9,339 bases of DNA from Balneolaceae bacterium (lineage in GTDB: Bacteria > Bacteroidota > Rhodothermia > Balneolales > Balneolaceae): assembly GCA_007123985.1 (NCBI GenBank), contig SLGA01000212.1, positions 1 to 9,339 on the forward strand, given 5' to 3'. The translations under genes and the position numbers were made by a program. Positions within the stretch are counted from its first letter, which is position 1; the number at the start of each line of letters is the position of its first letter. This document shows, one piece after another, positions 1-6,264 of this stretch. The notes below the pieces were generated by a model. The model did no database searches. It was not told where the DNA came from and was given only the letters and a program-made list of their open reading frames with translations.

Positions 1-699
1 TCAAATGCTCCTGTTTACCTGGCTGCATTAACAGTATTTGTTCCGGGCGGACTGATTTTTGGCTTGCTGTATCGGGGCGAGAGAAGGATTGAAGTCGTCA
101 CAACAATTCTACTCTTTACCCTCTTTTATCTTTCCTATGATTTCAGTGGTGAAAGCAGCGGATTTTTAAAAAGCCTTATTTTGGGGCCGAGATTTTTTAT
201 TCCGCTTTTACCTGTCCTGGTGTTTGCAACAGCCCAGTCTGCACCCTATTACCTGAAATCAATTTTAAAATATCCGGTTGTGATAAAAAGATTGCTCACA
301 GCTTCCATAGTGGCAGTATCCATTGCCATGATTGTGGTAAATATTGCTTTCTATCAGTGGACTTCAGTGCAGGAAAAAATTCAACACACAATTGTGGAAT
401 ATGTACCAAAAGATGTGCCTGTCGTTTACAACCGACAATCCACATTAAAATTTATGTCCGAACTGCAGGGATATCCATCACGGATTCATTTTCAATTCTT
501 GTCTGAGGAGGAAATCTCACTGCTTGATGAAGCCTACATCGTATTTGTACAGCGCAGTGATAGTCAGTTCTGGCGAGATTACACCGTCGCTGAAAATTCA
601 TTTCTTGACAAACTTTCAGCTAAAAGTATTTTTGATGATAATTTTTTAAACAATTATCACCTCAGAATTCTAAAAATATCTGATTCCAACCCGCGATAA
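1..699 (+). CDS. C-terminal part of a multi-pass membrane protein, possibly a GT-C glycosyltransferase (5' end outside window)
   Basis: The reading frame is open from the first base and ends at TAA 697-699, so 232 residues of a longer protein are visible. A TTG at position 64 could be taken as a start, but the open, hydrophobic frame upstream argues for a gene cut by the window edge. Numbering from the window start, hydrophobic stretches lie at about residues 4-23, 32-45, 64-79 and 97-119. They are followed by a soluble C-terminal tail of about 110 residues, probably periplasmic. The segment GPRFFIPLLPVLVFATA resembles the arginine-containing loop and helix seen near the end of the membrane part of GT-C glycosyltransferases (dolichyl-phosphate-mannosyltransferase/ArnT-like), which move sugars from lipid-linked donors. 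The catalytic first loop, normally near the N terminus, is not in the window, so the function is inferred. A polytopic protein of another family is possible. The gene converges on asd, with 60 bases between the stop codons. Confidence 0.6.
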   Translation, partial: SNAPVYLAALTVFVPGGLIFGLLYRGERRIEVVTTILLFTLFYLSYDFSGESSGFLKSLILGPRFFIPLLPVLVFATAQSAPYYLKSILKYPVVIKRLLTASIVAVSIAMIVVNIAFYQWTSVQEKIQHTIVEYVPKDVPVVYNRQSTLKFMSELQGYPSRIHFQFLSEEEISLLDEAYIVFVQRSDSQFWRDYTVAENSFLDKLSAKSIFDDNFLNNYHLRILKISDSNPR

Positions 700-759
700 C
701 ATTGCTTCTATTTGGAAGGGGCTTAATTCAAATTTATGAAATAATGCCCGTAAATCTGT

Positions 760-1818
760 TCACCTCAAAAACCCCTTCTCAGCCAAAAGTTCTGCATTCA
801 AAATAGCCCCGCCGGCTGCTCCGCGAATAGTATTGTGTGCCATTGCGATATAACTTACATCCATAACATCACCGGAGCGAACCCTGCCAATCGCCGTTTG
901 CATGCCTTCTTCGCTATCTGCATGGAGCCTGGGCTGAGGGTACCTCTCATCCTCAAAAATATGAAGGGGGAATTTTGGAGCGGACGGCAGGCCCAGTTCA
1001 CTGATTGGACTAGTCCAGGATTTCATCGCTTTGGAGATTTCGGAAATATCTGCAGGTGTTTTCTCTAATTTTACATTCACCGTAAGCAGGTGGCCGTTTA
1101 TAACCGGTACACGCGTTGCTGTAGCCTGAACAGGAAATGAAGCGTGCACAACTGCACCATTCTCAAGTTTGCCAAGAAGTTTCAGTGGTTCCTCTCTGAT
1201 TTTTGACTCCTCCCCACCAATAAACGGAATTACGTTGCCGAGTATATCGAGGCTTGGCACACCGGGATAGCCGGCTCCGGATATGGCCTGAAGTGAAGTA
1301 ACTACAACCGAGTGAATTCCAAACGCATCATAAAGTGGTTTCAAACTCATTGTTAATGGAATGGCCACACAGTTTGGGTTGGTTACAATCCAACCGGACC
1401 CGTCCGCAGTGAACCTCTGTTTATTGATCATTTCAATGTGATCCGGATTTACTTCCGGGATAAGCAGGGGAACCGTTGGGTCGGTACGATAATTTTTTGC
1501 ATTGCTGATAACCGGAATGCCCGCTTTTGCGAAATCTGCTTCAATCTCTGTGGCTACAGAAGAATCCAGCCCTGAAAACACAAAATCAATATCTTTGAAT
1601 TCAGAAGAAATACAGTTTCTCACTTCAAGATCTTTCACTGAGTCCGGCATTGGGGTGCTCTCAATCCAGTTAGCGGCTTCACTGTATGGTTTACCCGCTG
1701 AGCGCCCGGATGCACCAAGTGCTTTAATTTCAAACCATGGGTGATTTTGAAGAAGACGAATAAATTTTTGGCCAACCGCTCCGGTTGCACCGAGAATACC
1801 TGCATTAAACTGTGCCAT
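760..1818 (-). CDS. asd: Aspartate-semialdehyde dehydrogenase, archaeal/fungal type
   Basis: This cytoplasmic enzyme reduces L-aspartyl-4-phosphate with NADPH to L-aspartate-4-semialdehyde, the branch point to lysine/diaminopimelate, threonine and methionine. The 352-residue protein opens with a Rossmann dinucleotide-binding loop, GATGAVG at residues 10-16. The catalytic cysteine is Cys150 in TNPNC, followed by SGAGYPGVPS (180-189) and the conserved GGEESKI region (201-207). The likely acid/base histidine is His243 in NGHLLTVNV. The C-terminal helix motif HNTIRGAAGGAILNAE (328-343) is characteristic. The length and the spacing of these motifs fit the archaeal/fungal subgroup better than the E. 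coli-type enzyme. ATG at 1816-1818 begins right at the Rossmann strand, which supports that start; no Shine-Dalgarno is visible. It is divergent from glyS across 218 bases and appears complete. Confidence 0.95.
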   Translation of the reverse strand: MAQFNAGILGATGAVGQKFIRLLQNHPWFEIKALGASGRSAGKPYSEAANWIESTPMPDSVKDLEVRNCISSEFKDIDFVFSGLDSSVATEIEADFAKAGIPVISNAKNYRTDPTVPLLIPEVNPDHIEMINKQRFTADGSGWIVTNPNCVAIPLTMSLKPLYDAFGIHSVVVTSLQAISGAGYPGVPSLDILGNVIPFIGGEESKIREEPLKLLGKLENGAVVHASFPVQATATRVPVINGHLLTVNVKLEKTPADISEISKAMKSWTSPISELGLPSAPKFPLHIFEDERYPQPRLHADSEEGMQTAIGRVRSGDVMDVSYIAMAHNTIRGAAGGAILNAELLAEKGFLR

Positions 1819-1914
1819 GTACTTTGTTACTCTGATTTATTGCTGATCATTTACTGATGCAGGTCCGGATATTTGACTCTAAATATATCGTTCAACCCGG
1901 CTGCCGAAGAACAC

Positions 1915-1922
1915 CAAAAATA
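1915..1922 (-). promoter_or_regulatory. Candidate Bacteroidota-type -7 element for asd
   Basis: Read on the minus strand this is TATTTTTG, an exact match to the TAnnTTTG -7 element known for the primary sigma factor of Bacteroidota. It would place the transcript start roughly 90 bases before the asd start codon. I do not find a TTG at the ideal distance for the -33 element, and an 8-base pattern with two free positions occurs by chance in AT-rich DNA. The call is therefore tentative. Confidence 0.3.
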
Positions 1923-1966
1923 GCAAATCAACAGGACAATAAGTTCATCAAAGGGAATAAAATTGC

Positions 1967-1974
1967 TATCTTTC
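1967..1974 (+). promoter_or_regulatory. Candidate -7 element for glyS
   Basis: TATCTTTC matches the Bacteroidota TAnnTTTG -7 element at all fixed positions except the last. TTC at 1944-1946, 20 bases upstream, would be an imperfect -33 element (consensus TTG). The implied leader to the glyS ATG is about 55 bases. No T-box-like or other tRNA-sensing leader can be recognised in the 218-base divergent region. Confidence 0.2.
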
Positions 1975-2036
1975 CTGCTTGCACCATTTTCCATTGCACA
2001 CATGCTCTTAATTATTAACAGAAAATAAATTACTGA

Positions 2037-3503
2037 ATGTCAGTATCTCATTTAGATAACCTCGAAAAAATTGTATCTCTCGCCAAATCACGAGGGTTCA
2101 TCTTTCAATCGTCAGAAATTTACGGAGGCCTGGGTGCTGTTTATGATTACGGACCGCTTGGCGTTGAGCTAAAGCGAAACATTCAGACTGAATGGTGGAA
2201 AGCCATGACGCAGGCTCATGATAACATTGTAGGAATTGACGCAGCCATTTTTATGCATCCGAAAGTGTGGGAGGCCAGCGGCCACGTGGAAGGGTTTAAT
2301 GACCCGATGATTGACGACAAACAGTCGAAAAAACGATACCGGGCCGATATGCTCATCGAACAGCATATACTGAAATTACGCAGGGACGGAAATGACGAAA
2401 AAGCGGATGACCTTCAGGAACAGCTCGATACAACAGGCACCCGTAAAGGGCTATGCGAAGATCTCTATGATATTATTATGAAAGAAGAGATTCGCTCTCC
2501 CGATTCCGGTGCTTTCGATTGGACCGAAGTTAGGCAGTTCAACCTGATGTTTAAAACACATTACGGTGCACTCGCAAAAGGGGATGATGATGTAATCTAC
2601 CTTCGGCCTGAAACCGCACAGGGTATTTTTGTGAATTATAAAAATGTGCTTGATACTGCCCGTGTACAGGTACCATTCGGTATTGCTCAAATCGGAAAAG
2701 CTTTCCGGAATGAGGTTGTAGCCAGACAATTTGTGTTCCGCATGCGGGAGTTTGAACAGATGGAGATGCAATATTTTGTGGAGCCCGGCACCGATGGTGA
2801 AGAGTATGAGAAATGGCTGCAAGCCAGAATTGAGTGGCACAAAAGCATCGGTATAAGAGAAGAGAATCTCAGAGTTTCCCCACACCCCGATGATAAGCTC
2901 GCCCACTACGCCCGTGCTGCTGCCGACATTCAGTACAAATACCCAATTGGCTGGCAGGAAGTGGAAGGCATTCATAACCGGTCTGATTTTGACCTGTCGC
3001 AGCACCAGGAGTTTTCCGGTAAGAAAATGGAATACTTCGATCAGAAAACTCAGCAGCGATACATCCCATATGTAATCGAAACATCGGTTGGGCTCGACAG
3101 AACAACCCTGATGGTTCTTTGTGATGCATACCGTGAAGAAGAGGTGGATGGCGACAGCCGAACCGTTTTAAAACTCCATCCAAAACTGGCTCCTACAAAA
3201 GTGGGTATTTTCCCATTGATTAAAAAGCCGGAATTACAGGATCTGGCCCACAAAATTGAGAACGACCTAAAAGAAGATTACACTGTCCTCTACGATGAAG
3301 CAGGATCTATCGGGAAGCGATATCGCAGGCAAGACGAGGCGGGTACACCGTTCTGTGTAACGGTTGATTTTGACGGGGTGGAATCTGAAGGAGAAGATAC
3401 GGTTACAATCAGATATCGCGATAGCATGAACCAAGAACGTGTTCCTGTTGAAAAAATACGGGATGTGATCCGAGAAAACATCAAAAACTGGAAGGCAGGC
3501 TAA
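2037..3503 (+). CDS. glyS: Glycyl-tRNA synthetase, dimeric (alpha2) class II type
   Basis: This enzyme attaches glycine to tRNA-Gly using ATP in the cytoplasm. At 488 residues it is the single-chain alpha2 form (Thermus/eukaryote-like), not the two-subunit GlyQ/GlyS form of E. coli. The N-terminal part carries the family signature GFIFQSSEIYGGLGAVYDYGP (residues 20-40). Motif 2 begins at RPETAQGIFVNY (190-201), and the catalytic stretch continues through GKAFRNEV and FRMREFEQMEMQYF (234-247). Motif 3 is ETSVGLDRTTL (348-358), with the conserved Arg355. From about residue 385 the chain is a compact anticodon-binding domain (HPKLAPTKVGIFPL, then GSIGKRYRRQDEAGTPFCVTVD). The insertion at about 95-180 is normal for the family. 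ATG 2037 leaves a short natural N terminus; there is no Shine-Dalgarno. The symbol glyQS is also used for this type. The gene converges on the hydrolase at 3553. Confidence 0.96.
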   Translation: MSVSHLDNLEKIVSLAKSRGFIFQSSEIYGGLGAVYDYGPLGVELKRNIQTEWWKAMTQAHDNIVGIDAAIFMHPKVWEASGHVEGFNDPMIDDKQSKKRYRADMLIEQHILKLRRDGNDEKADDLQEQLDTTGTRKGLCEDLYDIIMKEEIRSPDSGAFDWTEVRQFNLMFKTHYGALAKGDDDVIYLRPETAQGIFVNYKNVLDTARVQVPFGIAQIGKAFRNEVVARQFVFRMREFEQMEMQYFVEPGTDGEEYEKWLQARIEWHKSIGIREENLRVSPHPDDKLAHYARAAADIQYKYPIGWQEVEGIHNRSDFDLSQHQEFSGKKMEYFDQKTQQRYIPYVIETSVGLDRTTLMVLCDAYREEEVDGDSRTVLKLHPKLAPTKVGIFPLIKKPELQDLAHKIENDLKEDYTVLYDEAGSIGKRYRRQDEAGTPFCVTVDFDGVESEGEDTVTIRYRDSMNQERVPVEKIRDVIRENIKNWKAG

Positions 3504-3525
3504 TCTACGCTGAAGAGTATCACGA

Positions 3526-3559
3526 GGATTAGGGTTCCAATTTGCTATGGCCCTAATCC
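3526..3559. terminator. Perfect 9-bp inverted repeat between convergent genes, possible shared transcription end
   Basis: GGATTAGGG (3526-3534) is the exact reverse complement of CCCTAATCC (3551-3559), with 16 bases between them. The element begins 22 bases after the glyS stop, and its right arm contains the TAG stop codon of the minus-strand hydrolase (3553-3555). A transcript from either strand could form the hairpin, so a bidirectional terminator is plausible. Neither side has the run of U expected of a classical intrinsic terminator, so it could instead be a 3'-end stabilising structure or chance. Confidence 0.4.
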
Positions 3560-4956
3560 AATTCCTGCAGCCATTCAATGATCGTTTCCACAAAACCGGG
3601 AGCAAAAACTCGTTCCAGCATACCATATTCTCCCGGCATACCTGTGTTAGCTTTCTGAAACAGATGATTAGCCTCTTCAATCACAACGATATCGAGTTCA
3701 AGATCAAAGTCGGCCTTTAGCTGTTCGGCCTTTTTTCGGTTTGATTTGGCAGCCACCTGCATATCTTTTTCACCAAATAAAGCAAGCAATGGTACATCAG
3801 CTTCGGCAATGTATCCGGCTGTCTCAAACTCAATCATCGACTTAAACCAGCGGCTTTTCGCGGCTGAAAGTTGCCGGTCAACCTGGCTTCGAATAAACGA
3901 TGACATATCGCCTAACGCAGCACGTTGTTGCTCCGGAAGTTGATTGATCTGATGTTCAAGCCGGTCAGAAAGTTCCTGTTCAATCTCTGTCCAATCGCCT
4001 TCAGCCCGAACTATATCGTATATACGTCTTTGAAAGTTTAGATTCGTCTCAAGTACTTCTTCCGTTACACCCGATGCTTCAGAGAGAAGTGTAATCTGTT
4101 CGTTTATAATTTCATCTCCCCTCAAAAAAGGACTCGCCATAAATATTATGCCGTTTAAATCGGCTTTTTTTGCGGCAAGAGAGGAAACCATTCCTCCCTG
4201 GCTGTGCCCCAAAAGAATAAATCCGGAGAAACGATCCCCATAGTTCATTTTTAGTTCACGCATCACGTCTTCGAGATCTTCTCCAAGTTCGTGAATAGTT
4301 GCATCCTGCTCTCCTTCTGAAAGGCCTATTCCCCTGTCATCATATCGAAATGAAGAGTAGCCCTGCTGGTATAACAAACCTGAAAGTTCCCGAAACACAC
4401 GAAATCCGGCAACATTTTCATCGCGATCCTGAGATCCGGAACCTGAAAGTAAAATAACGATAGGCGATTCAGGCTCGGTAAGAATCAGGCTTCCGCTTAT
4501 TTGGCCTGCCCGTGTTTCAATTAGGATATCTTCTTCCGGCAATCCCACTCTGATGCCCTGAGTTGAAGGCCTTTTTCTCAGTGAAAAGGGAAATTTTTCA
4601 CCAAGCTGTTCAAACTCCCCAATGATATGTGGCTCTCCGTTATATAAACGCCCGCTAAAAATGGCAGGCCCTGAACCTGTTTGAAACTGAAATTCAATAC
4701 GTTCATCCTCAAATACAAGCACTTCGATTGGCAGATTGAAAGCATTCTGCTGCGGAATATCCAGCGAGCCGTCCAGAATTCCGTCACTGTAGGAAAATAT
4801 GATATTGATGCGGAGATTTTCATCATTTATCTCAATGGAACCCGACCAGTTCCCCTGTAAATCTGATTTATGCTGACCAAAAGGCTGATTTATAAATAGT
4901 AGTAAAATGAACAGATAGTGAAGCATGAGAAATAGAAAAGAAGTGAATTTGAGCAT
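3553..4956 (-). CDS. Exported alpha/beta hydrolase with N-terminal beta domain, EstD-like esterase
   Basis: The 467-residue protein starts with Lys3 and a hydrophobic stretch (about residues 4-24), so it is probably exported to the periplasm or anchored by an uncleaved leader. Met11 is an alternative start that keeps the hydrophobic segment. Residues about 34-128 form a beta-rich domain with the pattern GNWSGSIEI...LRINIIF...LDGSLDIPQQ, typical of the N-terminal domain that precedes the hydrolase domain in EstD-like esterases. The hydrolase domain follows from about residue 140. It has an oxyanion-side loop SGSGSQDRDE (171-180), FRYDDRGIGLSEG (203-215), the nucleophile elbow GHSQGG with Ser252, the acid Asp398 in FGEKD, and His431 in EEANH. 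The triad is complete. A charged helical cap lies at about 285-380. The family is carboxylesterase-like, but the natural substrate is unknown. The sequence contains no cysteine. The gene stands alone, convergent with glyS. Confidence 0.85.
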   Translation of the reverse strand: MLKFTSFLFLMLHYLFILLLFINQPFGQHKSDLQGNWSGSIEINDENLRINIIFSYSDGILDGSLDIPQQNAFNLPIEVLVFEDERIEFQFQTGSGPAIFSGRLYNGEPHIIGEFEQLGEKFPFSLRKRPSTQGIRVGLPEEDILIETRAGQISGSLILTEPESPIVILLSGSGSQDRDENVAGFRVFRELSGLLYQQGYSSFRYDDRGIGLSEGEQDATIHELGEDLEDVMRELKMNYGDRFSGFILLGHSQGGMVSSLAAKKADLNGIIFMASPFLRGDEIINEQITLLSEASGVTEEVLETNLNFQRRIYDIVRAEGDWTEIEQELSDRLEHQINQLPEQQRAALGDMSSFIRSQVDRQLSAAKSRWFKSMIEFETAGYIAEADVPLLALFGEKDMQVAAKSNRKKAEQLKADFDLELDIVVIEEANHLFQKANTGMPGEYGMLERVFAPGFVETIIEWLQELD

Positions 4957-5103
4957 AACCGCTTAGACAGTGAAAATATGCTTTATTGAGCCCATTATCC
5001 ATCGTTTTTTAAATGCATGTGCGAATTTATAACAAGCCCGAGGGCTTCCGTTGTCCAGCTCAGAATTAATAAGGGTCTCATGGAGCAATGGCCAAATAAA
5101 TTA

Positions 5104-5129
5104 CACGTATATTTTAGTTAATATGCGTG
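5104..5129 (+). repeat. Hairpin: 10-bp stem, 6-base loop
   Basis: CACGTATATT (5104-5113) pairs with AATATGCGTG (5120-5129) around the loop TTAGTT. All ten positions pair if the plus strand is transcribed, one of them as G-U (5108/5125). On the minus strand that position becomes an A/C mismatch. This slightly favours a structure in a plus-strand RNA. There is no following U-run, so it is not an obvious terminator. Confidence 0.45.
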
Positions 5130-5199
5130 CTGCGTACTCAATTCCAGAAAATATAAGTGAATTATTTTCATATAGTTGATTTAGTGCAACAACAACCAA

Positions 5200-5230
5200 T
5201 TCAAGCCTTTAAATTTTTTAAATGCTTGAA
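5200..5230. repeat. Hairpin: 12 of 13 stem positions paired, 5-base loop
   Basis: The arms TTCAAGCCTTTAA (5200-5212) and TTAAATGCTTGAA (5218-5230) are complementary except at one position (5207/5223), with loop ATTTT. A further A-T pair would reduce the loop to three bases. The outer seven pairs are perfect and of mixed composition; the inner pairs are all A-T. It may act as an operator-like dyad on DNA or as an RNA hairpin. No U-run follows on the plus strand. Confidence 0.45.
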
Positions 5231-5312
5231 AAATCAACAGTTGTTTCGGAACTATCATGAAAACATGTAAAAGCTGCTGGTATGTGAGTACGATTTCGGC
5301 ACAATACCAAGG

Positions 5313-5328
5313 TGTAAATATATTTACA
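5313..5328. promoter_or_regulatory. Perfect 16-bp palindrome, candidate operator
   Basis: TGTAAATATATTTACA is identical to its own reverse complement, which is the symmetry expected for a site bound by a dimeric repressor or activator. It ends 86 bases before the ATG at 5415, where a promoter for that gene would be expected. A lone half-site TGTAAA occurs at 5266-5271. I see no second full copy in the window. The regulator family cannot be named from the site alone, since TGTA...TACA ends are shared by many families. Confidence 0.45.
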
Positions 5329-5414
5329 TAGTTTTATTCAATCTTAATACAATAGTTGCTATTATTTTCTGTTTGTAATGGTAAGAACAACAAATACATA
5401 TTGCTCTCTTTATT

Positions 5415-6116
5415 ATGACAGTACGCTCAGCTATCTTCCGGTTATTCAAACTTACTACGCTTTCCGCCATTCTGCTGTTTCCCGCTTTGTCAGTAGCTCA
5501 ATCTGAGATTTCAAGAGAAGATCTGCGTGATATGTCCCGCAATGTGATACCTGAAACACGTTCAACCGAAACGATTGGCACCCCCTATCTTTTTGATGAA
5601 TTTCAAAACGGGGTAGTAACTCTAAAAGATGGGAATATAACAGAAACACTCTCTATGAATTTTAACGTGTACGAAAACAGAGTTGAATATGCCGATGGGC
5701 AAGCCATTCTTGCATTTCTCGGTGACGAAATTACATCATTTGAAATATATGACGGTCCGAATTTGATGTCATTCAAAAAAGGGTTCGAAGCCCGCGGACT
5801 GGAAAAAGATGAATTCGTGCAGGTGCTCTCTGAAGGTTCGGCAACAGGTCTGCTAAAACATGAAATTACATTCCAGCAAAATGTACCCACCTACGGCTCT
5901 GCCACTCAAAGAGATGAATACGTTACAAACATGAGACTCTATGTTCATGAAAATGGCGAAACCGAAAGAATTCGACGAATGAGTGAACGCGGCATTACCC
6001 GAAGCCTGAATGCAGACAGAAACGAACTCAGAAACTTTATCAGTGAGAACAACCTGAATCTTGATAACCCATACGACCTTCGCCAGTTATTTGAATTCTA
6101 TAATCAAATAAATTAA
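5415..6116 (+). CDS. Exported protein of unknown function, 233 residues
   Basis: The N terminus has a classical signal peptide: Arg4, Arg9 and Lys12, then a hydrophobic core (about 14-25), with likely cleavage after SVA (residue 28, before Gln29). The mature protein would be about 205 residues and has no cysteine. Its first half is beta-rich, with GTPYLFDEFQNGVVTLKDGN at 55-74 and a second strand-rich block at about 80-160. These resemble small secreted Bacteroidota proteins whose members share a 'pYL-hydrophobic-G-V-hydrophobic-DG' opening, but I cannot name a family. The second half contains LYVHENGETERIRRMSERG (175-193) and ends in a charged helix-rich tail, DLRQLFEFYNQIN (221-233). No catalytic motif is visible. 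ATG 5415 is chosen because the signal peptide begins there; no Shine-Dalgarno is present. Upstream lie the 16-bp palindrome and two hairpins. The lipoprotein gene follows after 148 bases on the same strand. Confidence 0.8.
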   Translation: MTVRSAIFRLFKLTTLSAILLFPALSVAQSEISREDLRDMSRNVIPETRSTETIGTPYLFDEFQNGVVTLKDGNITETLSMNFNVYENRVEYADGQAILAFLGDEITSFEIYDGPNLMSFKKGFEARGLEKDEFVQVLSEGSATGLLKHEITFQQNVPTYGSATQRDEYVTNMRLYVHENGETERIRRMSERGITRSLNADRNELRNFISENNLNLDNPYDLRQLFEFYNQIN

Positions 6117-6162
6117 AAGGTTAGCAATTAAGCTTTAAAAGTTGTTAAATCGAATGGCAAAG

Positions 6163-6227
6163 AATCACGATTGCCCTATATTGTGCCGTCAATCTAAAAG
6201 AGACTGGTACACCGATAACTCGTGATT
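6163..6227. repeat. Widely spaced 8-bp inverted repeat between the two envelope genes
   Basis: AATCACGA (6163-6170) is the exact reverse complement of TCGTGATT (6220-6227), 49 bases apart, and the right arm runs into seven A. It lies in the 148-base gap between the exported protein and the lipoprotein. It could be two half-sites of a regulator or a weak long-loop stem; chance is also quite possible. No convincing promoter is visible in the gap. Confidence 0.2.
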
Positions 6228-6264
6228 AAAAAAACTATCACCAAGTAAGAATTAAAATTTAGCA

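Larger units (their letters stand above)
4957..5414. other. 458-base divergent intergenic region, non-coding, rich in dyad symmetry
   Basis: No reading frame here looks coding; the best ATG frame gives only 18 codons. The region separates the divergent hydrolase and exported-protein genes and is unusually long for this window. It holds a short dyad AAGCCC-GA-GGGCTT (5034-5047), two strong hairpins (5104-5129 and 5200-5230) and a perfect 16-bp palindrome (5313-5328). In addition, CCATTATCCAT (4992-5002) can pair with ATGGAGCAATGG (5080-5091) apart from one small bulge, enclosing the 5034 dyad. Possible contents are promoters for both genes with operators, or an unannotated small RNA. I recognise no known RNA family. 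Confidence 0.5.

Noticed and set aside
715..778. GAAGGGG (715-721) and CCCCTTC (772-778) inverted repeat between the first gene and asd
   Set aside because: The 50-base loop is too long for a terminator, the right arm is inside the asd coding end, and no U-run follows. Probably chance.
2451..3005. 184-codon open frame on the minus strand inside glyS
   Set aside because: It lies entirely opposite the conserved catalytic region of glyS, and its translation shows no family-like pattern. It is a shadow of the real gene.
5351..5363. AATAG-TTG-CTATT dyad just upstream of the 5415 gene
   Set aside because: The arms are only five bases, mostly A-T, and too short to distinguish from chance in this composition.
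4957..5414. tRNA, 6S RNA, SRP RNA or other known RNA in the long intergenic region
   Set aside because: No cloverleaf or T-loop sequence and no recognisable conserved core of these RNAs was found by eye. The region is reported only as structured and unexplained.
6155..6174. TGGC...TTGC resembling a sigma-54 promoter before the lipoprotein
   Set aside because: The spacing between the GG and GC is 15 bases rather than the required 10, so it cannot serve as a sigma-54 site.
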